In this document: piece by piece, positions 45,933 through 53,409 of the stretch
How positions within the stretch are numbered: position 1 is the stretch's first letter
How the letters are laid out: every line of letters begins with the position of its first letter
Assembly (NCBI GenBank): GCA_028287105.1
Contig: JAQBQH010000224.1
Coordinates: forward strand, 1-61,382
Reading direction: 5' to 3'
Length of the DNA: 61,382 nt
From: Myxococcales bacterium
GTDB lineage: Bacteria > Myxococcota_A > Polyangia > Palsa-1104
Translations under genes and position numbers: made by a program
Notes under the pieces: generated by a model
Told to the model about the DNA's origin: nothing
Databases searched by the model: none
The model's input: the letters and a program-made list of their open reading frames with translations, nothing else

Positions 45933-48191
45933 ATGAAGGTCTGTCCCTCGTGCGGCAACACGTATCCTGATGACGCGAATTTCTGCCCGATGGACGCCAC
46001 GCGGCTGCCTGCACTGGCGGCCCCTGCCTCAGCTCCGGTCGCTACACCTGCGGTAACGCAACCCGACCACCCGGCGCCAGTTGCCGGCCGCTTCGTCCTG
46101 GGCGGCCCAGGCGCGCCGACGCCCACAGGCGTTGCCAGCGATGCCACGGACTTACAGGCAGGCGGAGCGCCGGTCGTCGTGAAGCTGATTCCGGCCGAGG
46201 TGCTGCCGACGCCGGCCATGGCCGACCGCGCGCTGCGCGAGCTCAAGCAGCTCGCCAAGGTCACGTCCGACCGCATCGTGCGTGTGGTCGATCAAGGGCG
46301 CCTGCCCGACGGCCGGCTCTACGTCGTGACCGAGAAGGTCGACGGGGTGACGCTCGAGGAGCTGATCGGGCGCGAGGGGCCGCTGCCGCTCGAGCGCGCC
46401 AAGGCGATCGTGCTGCAGGTAGGCGAGGCGCTCACCGAGGCACAGAAGGTCGGGGTCATCCACCGCGACGTGGCGCCGCGCAACATCATGGTGGGTCCGG
46501 GCGATCGGGTGAAGGTCGCCGACTTCGGGTTGGCCGAGCCGGTCACCGACAAGGTCTTCGGCGCGCCGGGATTTTTGTCGCCCGAGCAGGCCGAGGGAAA
46601 GCCGGTCGATCAGCGCTCCAACATCTACAGCCTCGGGGCGGTCTACTACTTCGCGCTCACTGGAACGACGCCGTTCGTGGGCGACGCCAACAACTTGATG
46701 CGTCAGCACCTCAGCGCTGCGCCGCCGCCGCCGTCGACGCGGCGGCCGGGGCTCGGCAGCGACGTGGATCGCGTGATCTTGAAGGCGCTCGAGAAGAGCG
46801 GCGGGCGACGTCACCTGACGCTGCGTCAGCTCTTGACCGAGGTGGCGGCGACGCACGCGCAGCAGGTGCGCGCGGGCAGCGAGGCCAAGACGATGATGGG
46901 CGAGGCGCCGTCTTTGCCGACGGCGCAGCCGCAGCGCCCCGCGCAGCCCGCTCAGACGATCATGGGGATGGCATCGCCGCTGGCGGCGATGGGACCGCCG
47001 GGGCCGAAGACGTCGCCGTCGGTGCCGGCGCGAGAGGCACCTGCGACGCAGCCGACGATGCCGGTGGCGCCGGCGACGACGCCGATCATGGAGGCCGTGA
47101 CCGCGCCGTCGATGCCGGCACCGTCGCGGCCGGCGCCGTCGATGCCTGCGCCGTCGGCAGCGCCACCGTCGACCGCAGCACCCGCACCGCAGGCGCCGGC
47201 ACCGCGCGCACCCGCACCGCAGGCACCAGCACCGCAGGCGGCACCGCAGGCGTCGGCACCGCAGGCACCGGCACCGCAGGCGCCGTCGCTGCTCACGCCG
47301 CCTCCACCGTCGGTGACGCAGATCGGGCCACCGATGTCGCGGCCGCCGGCGGCGATGCCGGGTACGCCGCAGCATCTGTCGCCCCAGGCACCGACGATGA
47401 TGGCCGAGGCTCCGCGCGCCGCCGCGCCGCCCGCGACCGCGGCGCCCGTGCCGGCCAAAGGCAACAACACGGGCAAGAAGGGCGCTTTCCGCGAGACCGC
47501 CTGGTTCAAGCGCGGAGAGCTCGAAGAGGAGATGGCCAAGGCGCAGGCCGCCGTCGGTGAGAACGCGCTCAAGAGCGGCACTACCGGACAGCATCTGCCC
47601 GTCGACGAGAGTCAGGTCGATCTGTCGGCGCACGACCGCGAGCGGCTGTCGCTGAAGACCGGCGCCACGCAGGCGATGCCGATCATCAAGGCGCCCGCGG
47701 TGCAGGCGCTGCCGGGCGAGCGGATGGACGAGGCCGAGATGCTGGCCGAGATCAATCCCTCGAAGCGCTACTTCCTGATCGCCGGCGCCATCGTGCTGGC
47801 GATCGTCATCGGCCTCGTCTTGTACTTCACGACGCGGCCCGCTTCGCATGCCGAGGCGCCTCCGGCCGACAAGCCGGCGCCCGTCGCTGCGGCGCCGCCG
47901 GCGTCGGGAACTACCGCTCCGTCGTCACCCGCTCCAGCGCCCGTCCCTCCGACCCCGCCAACGCCATCCCCAACTCCGAAGACGCCGGCAGCCGCCATCG
48001 TGTCACCGTCCGTCTATGGCGCCGCGGTCGAGAAGTTGGAAGGTCAGCCGTCGCCCGACAAGAAAGAGCTCAAGCGCCTCGACAAGCTGATCGGGATCGA
48101 GATGAAGGTCGCGCACAAGAAGAAGGAGAAGGCGCTCGAAACGGCCGACCGTGACCTTCTGGCGCGCGTGAAGAAGCTAGAGAAGAAGTAG
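45933..48191 (+). CDS. Zinc-ribbon Ser/Thr kinase-like membrane protein
   Basis: A 752-residue protein. A zinc ribbon CPSCGNTYPDDANFCPMD opens it (residues ~4-21). The kinase fold spans about 50-320. It has VVVKLI (ATP lysine kept), the catalytic loop VIHRDVAPRNIMV (usual Lys replaced by Ala), DFG in VADFGLAEP and SPEQAEGKPVDQRSNIYSLGA. The glycine loop is irregular (LGGPGAPTPTG). A Pro/Ala-rich linker of ~250 residues follows, then a membrane span (YFLIAGAIVLAIVIGLVLYF, ~612-631) and a Lys-rich exterior end. ATG at 45933 starts at the zinc ribbon. A GTG at 45891, near the predicted transcription start, would add 14 residues. Confidence 0.85.
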   Translation: MKVCPSCGNTYPDDANFCPMDATRLPALAAPASAPVATPAVTQPDHPAPVAGRFVLGGPGAPTPTGVASDATDLQAGGAPVVVKLIPAEVLPTPAMADRALRELKQLAKVTSDRIVRVVDQGRLPDGRLYVVTEKVDGVTLEELIGREGPLPLERAKAIVLQVGEALTEAQKVGVIHRDVAPRNIMVGPGDRVKVADFGLAEPVTDKVFGAPGFLSPEQAEGKPVDQRSNIYSLGAVYYFALTGTTPFVGDANNLMRQHLSAAPPPPSTRRPGLGSDVDRVILKALEKSGGRRHLTLRQLLTEVAATHAQQVRAGSEAKTMMGEAPSLPTAQPQRPAQPAQTIMGMASPLAAMGPPGPKTSPSVPAREAPATQPTMPVAPATTPIMEAVTAPSMPAPSRPAPSMPAPSAAPPSTAAPAPQAPAPRAPAPQAPAPQAAPQASAPQAPAPQAPSLLTPPPPSVTQIGPPMSRPPAAMPGTPQHLSPQAPTMMAEAPRAAAPPATAAPVPAKGNNTGKKGAFRETAWFKRGELEEEMAKAQAAVGENALKSGTTGQHLPVDESQVDLSAHDRERLSLKTGATQAMPIIKAPAVQALPGERMDEAEMLAEINPSKRYFLIAGAIVLAIVIGLVLYFTTRPASHAEAPPADKPAPVAAAPPASGTTAPSSPAPAPVPPTPPTPSPTPKTPAAAIVSPSVYGAAVEKLEGQPSPDKKELKRLDKLIGIEMKVAHKKKEKALETADRDLLARVKKLEKK

Positions 48192-48193
48192 CG

Positions 48194-49150
48194 CTACGAC
48201 TTGGCGACGTCGTCGGCGTCGAGCTTGACGGCGACCTTGCCGACGAGGATGCGGACGCCACCCTTGGCGTCGACCTCCTGCACCACGCCCTGCTTGCCGG
48301 AGAACATGCCGCGGATGATGCGCACGGCGTCGTTCTTGGCGAGCCCCTTCTGACGCTTCTGCTGCTTCTCTTTCTGCAGCGTTTCCTTGATCGACAAGAA
48401 GTCGTTCTCGCGCGACCACGAGATGAAGCGGTAGACGGGCAAGAGCGCCTGCAGCGCGGTCTTGGCTTCGTCGGCGAGGGCGGCGCCGGCGGCGGTCGCT
48501 TCCGCGCGCGGAATGGCGCGACCGACATAGAACAGCCGCTGCGGCGTGCCGAGCGTCAGCACCGGCGCCTGGGCGGGTTTGCCGAGCGACTGCATGAGCG
48601 CGATGAGCCTGGCGTCGTCGAGCTCCGCGACGGAGGTGAGCTCCGGCGTGATGCCTACGTTGTAGCCCTGACCGAGCCCGCGCAAGAGGTTCAACAGCTT
48701 CTCGCGCTCGAAGTGATCCTCGCACTTGCGCTCGAGGTTCTCGCGATCGACGCGCGCATCGGGATGCAGCTTGAGCGACAGCTCGATGGTCTGCTCGGTG
48801 AGCGTCACCGCGAGAAAGAGATGATTCCGCTGCGGCGTCGGATCGTCGATCATCGAGGCCAGCGATTTGCCGCGCTCGATGATGGCGTCGAGCTCCTTGC
48901 GCGCGCCTTCGTTGCGCGAAAAGTAGAGGTGCTGCGCCTCGACCTGCTTGTGGTTCCACAGCGCCGGATGCTCGACCGACTCTTCGACGGCGAGCGGGCT
49001 GCCGTCGGGCGCAATCATCGCGCCTTGCAGCTCGCGCCCGAGCGACGCGAGCTTCTGCTTCACCTCCAACCGTTCGCGGTTGAAGACATTCGATTTCCAC
49101 TTCTTGGCCTGGTAGGCGTCGAAGTCAGCTGCGGTGAAGCCGGGGAACAT
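48194..49150 (-). CDS. KOW-domain protein of unknown function
   Basis: A 318-residue protein. The N-terminal ~240 residues are mostly helical (FTAADFDAYQAKKWKSN start) with no family I recognise. The C-terminal ~40 residues form a KOW motif (MFSGKQGVVQEVDAKGGVRI) of the type found in NusG, Spt5 and ribosomal proteins that contact RNA or RNA polymerase. Before it lies a Lys/Gln-rich helix (KEKQQKRQKGLAKND). The ATG at 49150 overlaps the crotonase gene end by 26 bases. Last gene of the minus-strand run; its stop lies two bases from the end of the convergent kinase gene. A role in transcription or RNA is inferred from KOW only. Confidence 0.78.
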   Translation of the reverse strand: MFPGFTAADFDAYQAKKWKSNVFNRERLEVKQKLASLGRELQGAMIAPDGSPLAVEESVEHPALWNHKQVEAQHLYFSRNEGARKELDAIIERGKSLASMIDDPTPQRNHLFLAVTLTEQTIELSLKLHPDARVDRENLERKCEDHFEREKLLNLLRGLGQGYNVGITPELTSVAELDDARLIALMQSLGKPAQAPVLTLGTPQRLFYVGRAIPRAEATAAGAALADEAKTALQALLPVYRFISWSRENDFLSIKETLQKEKQQKRQKGLAKNDAVRIIRGMFSGKQGVVQEVDAKGGVRILVGKVAVKLDADDVAKS

Positions 49151-49799
49151 GGGACGCGGAGTATGCCCGCGCCGACGCGGCCAAGTCAAACGCCGCGGCA
49201 TGCAACATGAGCGATCCGTGGAACGCGGCGCGCGCGACGCGATTGGCGCGGCGCAACGAAGCGGCGGTTTTGTTGAGCACGTGCGCCGCGAGCCAGGTGT
49301 CACTCAAGGTTCCGACGAGCGAGGCGGGCGCCGTGGCGAGGACGAGACCGCGGCGATAGGCCTCGGCGGCCGAGAGCGTGTCGCCGCAGACGACGAGATC
49401 CTCGGCGTTGCCCTGACCGAGCTTGAGCGGCAGGACGAACGCGGGCAGCGGGCAGGCGCCGAAGCGCGCGTCGCTCGAGGCGAAGACGAAGTTGCAGAAG
49501 GCCGCCAGCTCGAGCGCAGCGCCGAGACAGGCGCCGCGCACGACGGCCGCGGTCGGCACGTGGATGTCGATGAGCCGGCGGAAGAGCGCGTGCAGCTCGC
49601 CCGGCGTGGCGTCGCCGCCGAGGGAGAAGTCGTCACCGTCGGCGTCGAAGACGACGAGCTTGGTGCCGGCGTCGACCGCCTCGAGCGCGGCGGCCAGCGC
49701 GCGCAGCGTCGCCGACGCCAGGCGCTCGGCGGGCGGAGCGCACAGGGTCACGCGTAAGAGGGCACCTCGATGCTCAGTGGCGACGCGAACCTCGGCCAT
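49125..49799 (-). CDS. Crotonase-family enzyme (dienoyl-CoA hydratase-like)
   Basis: A 224-residue enoyl-CoA hydratase/isomerase fold, shorter than the usual ~258. The oxyanion-hole block is present (FSLGGDATPGELHALFRRL, then VVRGACLGAALELAAFCNFVFAS). The HALFRRLID segment and CLGxxLELAAFC pattern are closest, to my reading, to cyclohexa-1,5-dienecarbonyl-CoA hydratases of anaerobic benzoyl-CoA breakdown. The C-terminal helical part that normally builds the oligomer is reduced. The MDR dehydrogenase beside it fits the same pathway, but both are atypical. Confidence 0.65.
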   Translation of the reverse strand: MAEVRVATEHRGALLRVTLCAPPAERLASATLRALAAALEAVDAGTKLVVFDADGDDFSLGGDATPGELHALFRRLIDIHVPTAAVVRGACLGAALELAAFCNFVFASSDARFGACPLPAFVLPLKLGQGNAEDLVVCGDTLSAAEAYRRGLVLATAPASLVGTLSDTWLAAHVLNKTAASLRRANRVARAAFHGSLMLHAAAFDLAASARAYSASHVPRLHRS

Positions 49800-49851
49800 G
49801 GTCCCTCCAGCTAAAGCGGCGGGCCCGTATACGCCCGCCGGGTGGGGGGCG

Positions 49852-50643
49852 TCAAGCCGGGATGGCGATCGGGAGGGCGCCGCCGTCGGCGAGATAAGCG
49901 GCGTGGGCCTGTTCGGCGTCGGCGAGCGCGACGCGACGGACCTGATCGCCGAGGCGCAGCTGGCCGCGCACGACGAGCGCGCACAGCTCGGGCAAGAGAT
50001 CCGGGTGGCCGCCGACGGCCCCGAGGACGTGCGCCTCGGCGGCGACGAGCGCGGACCAGTCGGTGGCGAGCGGCGGCAGGGCCGGCGCGCCGTCGAGGAG
50101 GACGAGCGTCACGCCGGGCGCGACGAGCGACAGCGCCCGCGCATAGTCGGCCGGTCCGGCAGCGAGGACGATGGCGCCGGCGCTGGCGTCCTCTTCGACG
50201 GTGGCGCCCTTGGCGATCGCGATGGCGGCGGCGAAGCGGGCGCGCGCGTCGCGTCCGACGACGACGACCCGATCGCCGGGGCCGACGCCGGCGCGCGACA
50301 GCGCCGTGTAGGGTGCGAGCGCGGCATCGGCGAGCGCGGCGAGCTGCCACAGCTCGACGCCGTCGGGCCACAAGGGCGGCTCGACGTTGGCCAGCCAGCG
50401 CGCACCGACGGTCTCGCGTTCGGCGAGGCCGGCGCGCGTGGCCCGTGCCGGACAGTGCGCGACGCGCCCGCGACGGCAGGCGGCGCAGTCGCCGCAGGAG
50501 AGGATGCGTGGCACGACGACGCGGCGGCCGAGCCACTCCTTGGCGGCCTCGCCGGCCTCGACGACGGTGCCGGCGACCTCCGCCTGGACGTCGACGCCCA
50601 GCGCGGCGCCGGCGACGGCGACGACCACATCAGCAGGATTCAT
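49852..50643 (-). CDS. Truncated zinc-type MDR alcohol dehydrogenase
   Basis: A 263-residue medium-chain dehydrogenase lacking ~60 N-terminal residues plus part of the catalytic domain. The four structural-zinc cysteines are kept (CGDCAACRRGRVAHC). The catalytic-zinc residues are missing: where GHE should stand before AGTVVEAG the sequence reads QAE, and the Cys of GCGVCxTD is absent. The Rossmann part reads VGPGDRVVVVGRDARARFAAA, with an altered glycine motif. It resembles 6-hydroxycyclohex-1-enecarbonyl-CoA dehydrogenases by neighbourhood. Catalytic activity is doubtful. Nine bases separate it from the acidic protein gene upstream. Confidence 0.65.
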   Translation of the reverse strand: MNPADVVVAVAGAALGVDVQAEVAGTVVEAGEAAKEWLGRRVVVPRILSCGDCAACRRGRVAHCPARATRAGLAERETVGARWLANVEPPLWPDGVELWQLAALADAALAPYTALSRAGVGPGDRVVVVGRDARARFAAAIAIAKGATVEEDASAGAIVLAAGPADYARALSLVAPGVTLVLLDGAPALPPLATDWSALVAAEAHVLGAVGGHPDLLPELCALVVRGQLRLGDQVRRVALADAEQAHAAYLADGGALPIAIPA

Positions 50644-50652
50644 CGGGAGAGC

Positions 50653-51111
50653 TTAGACTTCGTCGTCGTCGAGGACGTCGTGGATGTCGATCTCGTTCGA
50701 GTGATCTTCATCGTGTACCGGCGCCAGCGGCGGCGGCAGCGCGGCGACGCCGCCCGGCATGGCGCCGACGTGGGTCGCGTCGGCATCGCCGTGGTCGTCG
50801 CCGAGCGAAGGCAGATCGGGATCGTGCGGCTCGTCGAACGATGCGCTCGGCGGCAGGTCGTCGTCCTGCGCCGACGCGTCGTAGTCGATGGGGGCGTGGG
50901 CCGAAAATGCGGCGGCCGGAGCGGACGCTGCCGGGGCCGACGCTGCCGACGCGGACGCGGACGACGCGGGACGGGCGCCTGCGGCGGGTGCGCTCGCCAT
51001 CGGCGACGGCGCGCTCGACGCCGAAGATGGGACGCGCGCGCTCTGCGGCGTGCCGCCGTTCTTGGCGACATAGCGATCGAGGGCTTCGACCAGCTCTTCG
51101 TAGGGAATCAT
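50653..51111 (-). CDS. Low-complexity acidic protein
   Basis: A 152-residue protein with a short folded-looking start (MIPYEELVEALDRYVAKNGG). A Ser/Ala/Pro-rich stretch and an Asp/Glu/His-rich end (NEIDIHDVLDDDEV) follow. No family recognised; probably disordered apart from the N-terminal helix. It sits tightly between the lipoprotein and MDR genes (15 and 9 bases), so it belongs to the same transcript. Confidence 0.6.
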   Translation of the reverse strand: MIPYEELVEALDRYVAKNGGTPQSARVPSSASSAPSPMASAPAAGARPASSASASAASAPAASAPAAAFSAHAPIDYDASAQDDDLPPSASFDEPHDPDLPSLGDDHGDADATHVGAMPGGVAALPPPLAPVHDEDHSNEIDIHDVLDDDEV

Positions 51112-51126
51112 CTCGGCGAGATTACG

Positions 51127-51654
51127 TCATTTGTCGGCGATGGTCCAGCGCAGGGTGCGCGGCGCGCCGTTGCGTTCGAGGTCGACCACGAGGGCGCGCG
51201 ACGAGCGCAATTCGCTCCACACGGCCATGAACTGGTCGGGCTGCTCGATGGGCTTGCCGTTGACGCGCGTGACCACGTCGCCGGCCTGCAAGTCGACGCC
51301 GGCGAAGCGTGTGTCGCCCGGAAAGAAGCTCACCACGCGCCAGCCGCGGAAGTGTCCGGCGGCGAAGCGCGGCTCGGTCTGAACGTGCTGCAGGAAGTAG
51401 CCGGGCGAGGCGTCGAGCACCTGCGACAGCGCCGTGCGCGGGATGACGCCAGGGCCCGACGACAGCGGCGTCTCGATGGGCGGCGGCGTCGGCTCGCTCT
51501 CTTTTTTCTTCGACCGCTCCGGCTCCGACGGGGAGTCGGTCACGGAGTCGCCGGCGGACTCGGCGCCTTTTTGCGCCGGCGCCTGCGTGGTGGCGCAGCC
51601 GGCGGCCAAGGCCCCGACGAGAACGAAGGCGCGCAAGGGATCGATGGTGCGCAT
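51127..51654 (-). CDS. Lipoprotein with PDZ-like C-terminal domain
   Basis: A 175-residue lipoprotein with lipobox LAAGC (Cys20). A Ser/Glu/Lys/Pro linker follows, then a C-terminal domain from about residue 78 that resembles the GspC-type HR/PDZ arrangement: IPRTALSQVLDASPGYFLQHVQ and FAGVDLQAGDVVTRVNGKPIEQPDQF. Such domains bind secretion-system partners or peptides in the periplasm. The ATG at 51654 was chosen because it starts the signal peptide; an in-frame upstream start would overlap tmk. Confidence 0.78.
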   Translation of the reverse strand: MRTIDPLRAFVLVGALAAGCATTQAPAQKGAESAGDSVTDSPSEPERSKKKESEPTPPPIETPLSSGPGVIPRTALSQVLDASPGYFLQHVQTEPRFAAGHFRGWRVVSFFPGDTRFAGVDLQAGDVVTRVNGKPIEQPDQFMAVWSELRSSRALVVDLERNGAPRTLRWTIADK

Positions 51655-51671
51655 ACGCTCCAGTGTGCGTC

Positions 51672-52244
51672 TCAGGGCCGGTCGAGGCAACTTTGCACCA
51701 GCGGCACGAGGTCGGCGAAGACGCTCTCGGCGTCGCGATTGCCGTCGACGATGACGGCGCCGCCGGCGCGCGCGGCCTGACGATAGGCGGCGGTCAGCCG
51801 CTCCTGGGTAACGCGATCGTCATAGCGCTCGACCGGCCCGCCGCGCTGAAGGCGGCGCTTCTCGGCGACCGCGACCTCCACGTCGAGGAGGATGGTCAGA
51901 TGCGGCGACGGCGCGCGCCCGTTGATGGCGGTGACGAAGGCCTCACCGACGGGCGCCTGGTAGACGAGCGACGACATGACGTAGCGATCGCTGACGACCG
52001 GGCCGCGCGCGAGCGCCGGGGCGATCTCGCGATGCCAGTGGTCGAGGCGGTCGGCTGCGAAGAGCAGCGCCACCGCCGATTCGTCGACGGGACCCCGCTC
52101 GCCGCGCAGGATGGCGCGCAGCTCCTTGCCGATGGGCCCGTCGGACGGCTCGCGCGTCAGGTGCGCGCCGAAGTGCGTGGCCAGCCGGAGCGCCTGCGTC
52201 GTCGTGCCCGCGCCGTCGACGCCTTCCAGAACGATCAGCTTCAC
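51672..52244 (-). CDS. tmk: Thymidylate kinase
   Basis: Tmk phosphorylates dTMP to dTDP. P-loop GVDGAGTTTQALRL at residues 8-21, the DR(Y/H) motif in VVSDRYVMSSLVYQ, and a lid region with basic residues (RGGPVERYDDR). 190 residues, slightly short of 210. The start is GTG, overlapping the stop of the acyl-CoA dehydrogenase (GTGA). Confidence 0.93.
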   Translation of the reverse strand: MKLIVLEGVDGAGTTTQALRLATHFGAHLTREPSDGPIGKELRAILRGERGPVDESAVALLFAADRLDHWHREIAPALARGPVVSDRYVMSSLVYQAPVGEAFVTAINGRAPSPHLTILLDVEVAVAEKRRLQRGGPVERYDDRVTQERLTAAYRQAARAGGAVIVDGNRDAESVFADLVPLVQSCLDRP

Positions 52245-53365
52245 GTGCGAACCAGTCTACGCGCGATCACGGTGCGCAGGATCTCGTTGGTGCCCTCGCC
52301 GACGCAGAAGAGTGGGGCGTCGCGGTAGTAGCGCTCGACGTCGAACTCGTCGGTGTAGCCGTAGCCGCCATGGATCTCGATGGCGTCGAGCGTCGCGCGC
52401 GCGCACATCTCGGAGGCGAACAGCTTGGCCATGGCGGCCTCCAGGTCGGCGCGCTCGCCGGCGTCCTTCTTGCGCGCGGCGCCGAGGTAGAGGTGGCGCG
52501 CGGCCTCGATGTGCGTGGCCATGTCGGCGAGCTTGTGCGCGATGGCCTGGTGCTCGACGATCGGGCGTCCGAAGGTGACGCGCTCCTGCGCATACGCGAG
52601 CGAGTCCTCGAGCGCCGCGCGTGCGACTCCGACGGCGCGCGCGGCGACGTTGATGCGCCCGACCTCGAGCCCGCTCATGATCTGCTGAAAGCCGTGGCCG
52701 ACCTCGCCGCCCACCAGCGCATCGCCGTCGACGCGGCAGCCGTCGAAGGTGAGCGACGACGTCTTGACGCCCTTGTAGCCGAGCTTGCCGAGCGGTTTGC
52801 CTTCGATGAGCGTGCCGGCGGCGACGCGATCCTTCTCGACGACGAAGGCCGAGAGCCCGCCGGCGCCGGCCGCTCCCGTGCGCGCCACCACGACGAACAC
52901 GTTGCCCTCGTGCGTGTTGGTGATGAACTGCTTCTCCCCGTCGAGGATCCAGCCGTCGCCGTCCTTGTGCGCGCGTGCTTGCAGGTTGGCGACGTCGCTG
53001 CCGCCCTGCGGCTCGGTCAGGGCCAGCCCACCGCGAAGGCGCGCCTGCGCCAAGGGCGGCAGCCAACGCCGCTTCTGCGCGTCGGTCCCGAATTCGCGGA
53101 TGACGTAGCAGACGATGCCGTGCGTGCCGAGAACGCCGGCGAGCGACATCCAGCCGCGCGACAGCTCCTCGAAGATGCGCGCGTACGTTTCGTAGTCGAG
53201 GCCGAGCCCGTCGAATTCCGCCGGCACGCCCATACCGAAGAGGCCGAGCTCCGCCATGCGCTCGACCAGCGCGTGCGGATATTGATCGGCATGCTCGAGC
53301 GCGCGCGCCGTCGGGCGCACCTCGCGGTCCACGAATCGCCGCACCGTCTCGATCAAAAGATCCAT
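52241..53365 (-). CDS. Acyl-CoA dehydrogenase
   Basis: A 374-residue flavoenzyme that introduces the trans-2 double bond in acyl-CoA. Family signatures: GGLALTEPQGGSDVANLQ (FAD-binding), KQFITNTHEGNVFVVVA, GYTDEFDVERYYRDAP, and FCVGEGTNEILRTVIAR with the C-terminal catalytic-glutamate region. The substrate is not determined. It starts a seven-gene minus-strand run and lies 44 bases from the divergent kinase start. Confidence 0.93.
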   Translation of the reverse strand: MDLLIETVRRFVDREVRPTARALEHADQYPHALVERMAELGLFGMGVPAEFDGLGLDYETYARIFEELSRGWMSLAGVLGTHGIVCYVIREFGTDAQKRRWLPPLAQARLRGGLALTEPQGGSDVANLQARAHKDGDGWILDGEKQFITNTHEGNVFVVVARTGAAGAGGLSAFVVEKDRVAAGTLIEGKPLGKLGYKGVKTSSLTFDGCRVDGDALVGGEVGHGFQQIMSGLEVGRINVAARAVGVARAALEDSLAYAQERVTFGRPIVEHQAIAHKLADMATHIEAARHLYLGAARKKDAGERADLEAAMAKLFASEMCARATLDAIEIHGGYGYTDEFDVERYYRDAPLFCVGEGTNEILRTVIARRLVRT

Positions 53366-53371
53366 GAAACC

Positions 53372-53400
53372 TTGTGACGCTACCGCCCCGGGATTAGACT
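53372..53400 (+). promoter_or_regulatory. Promoter of the Ser/Thr kinase gene at 53410
   Basis: TTGTGA (53372-53377), a 17-base spacer and TAGACT (53395-53400). The -10 is followed after nine bases by GTG at 53410. A TTG at 53401 is too close to the -10 to be transcribed, which argues for the GTG start. Confidence 0.5.
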
Positions 53401-53409
53401 TTGCAAGCC

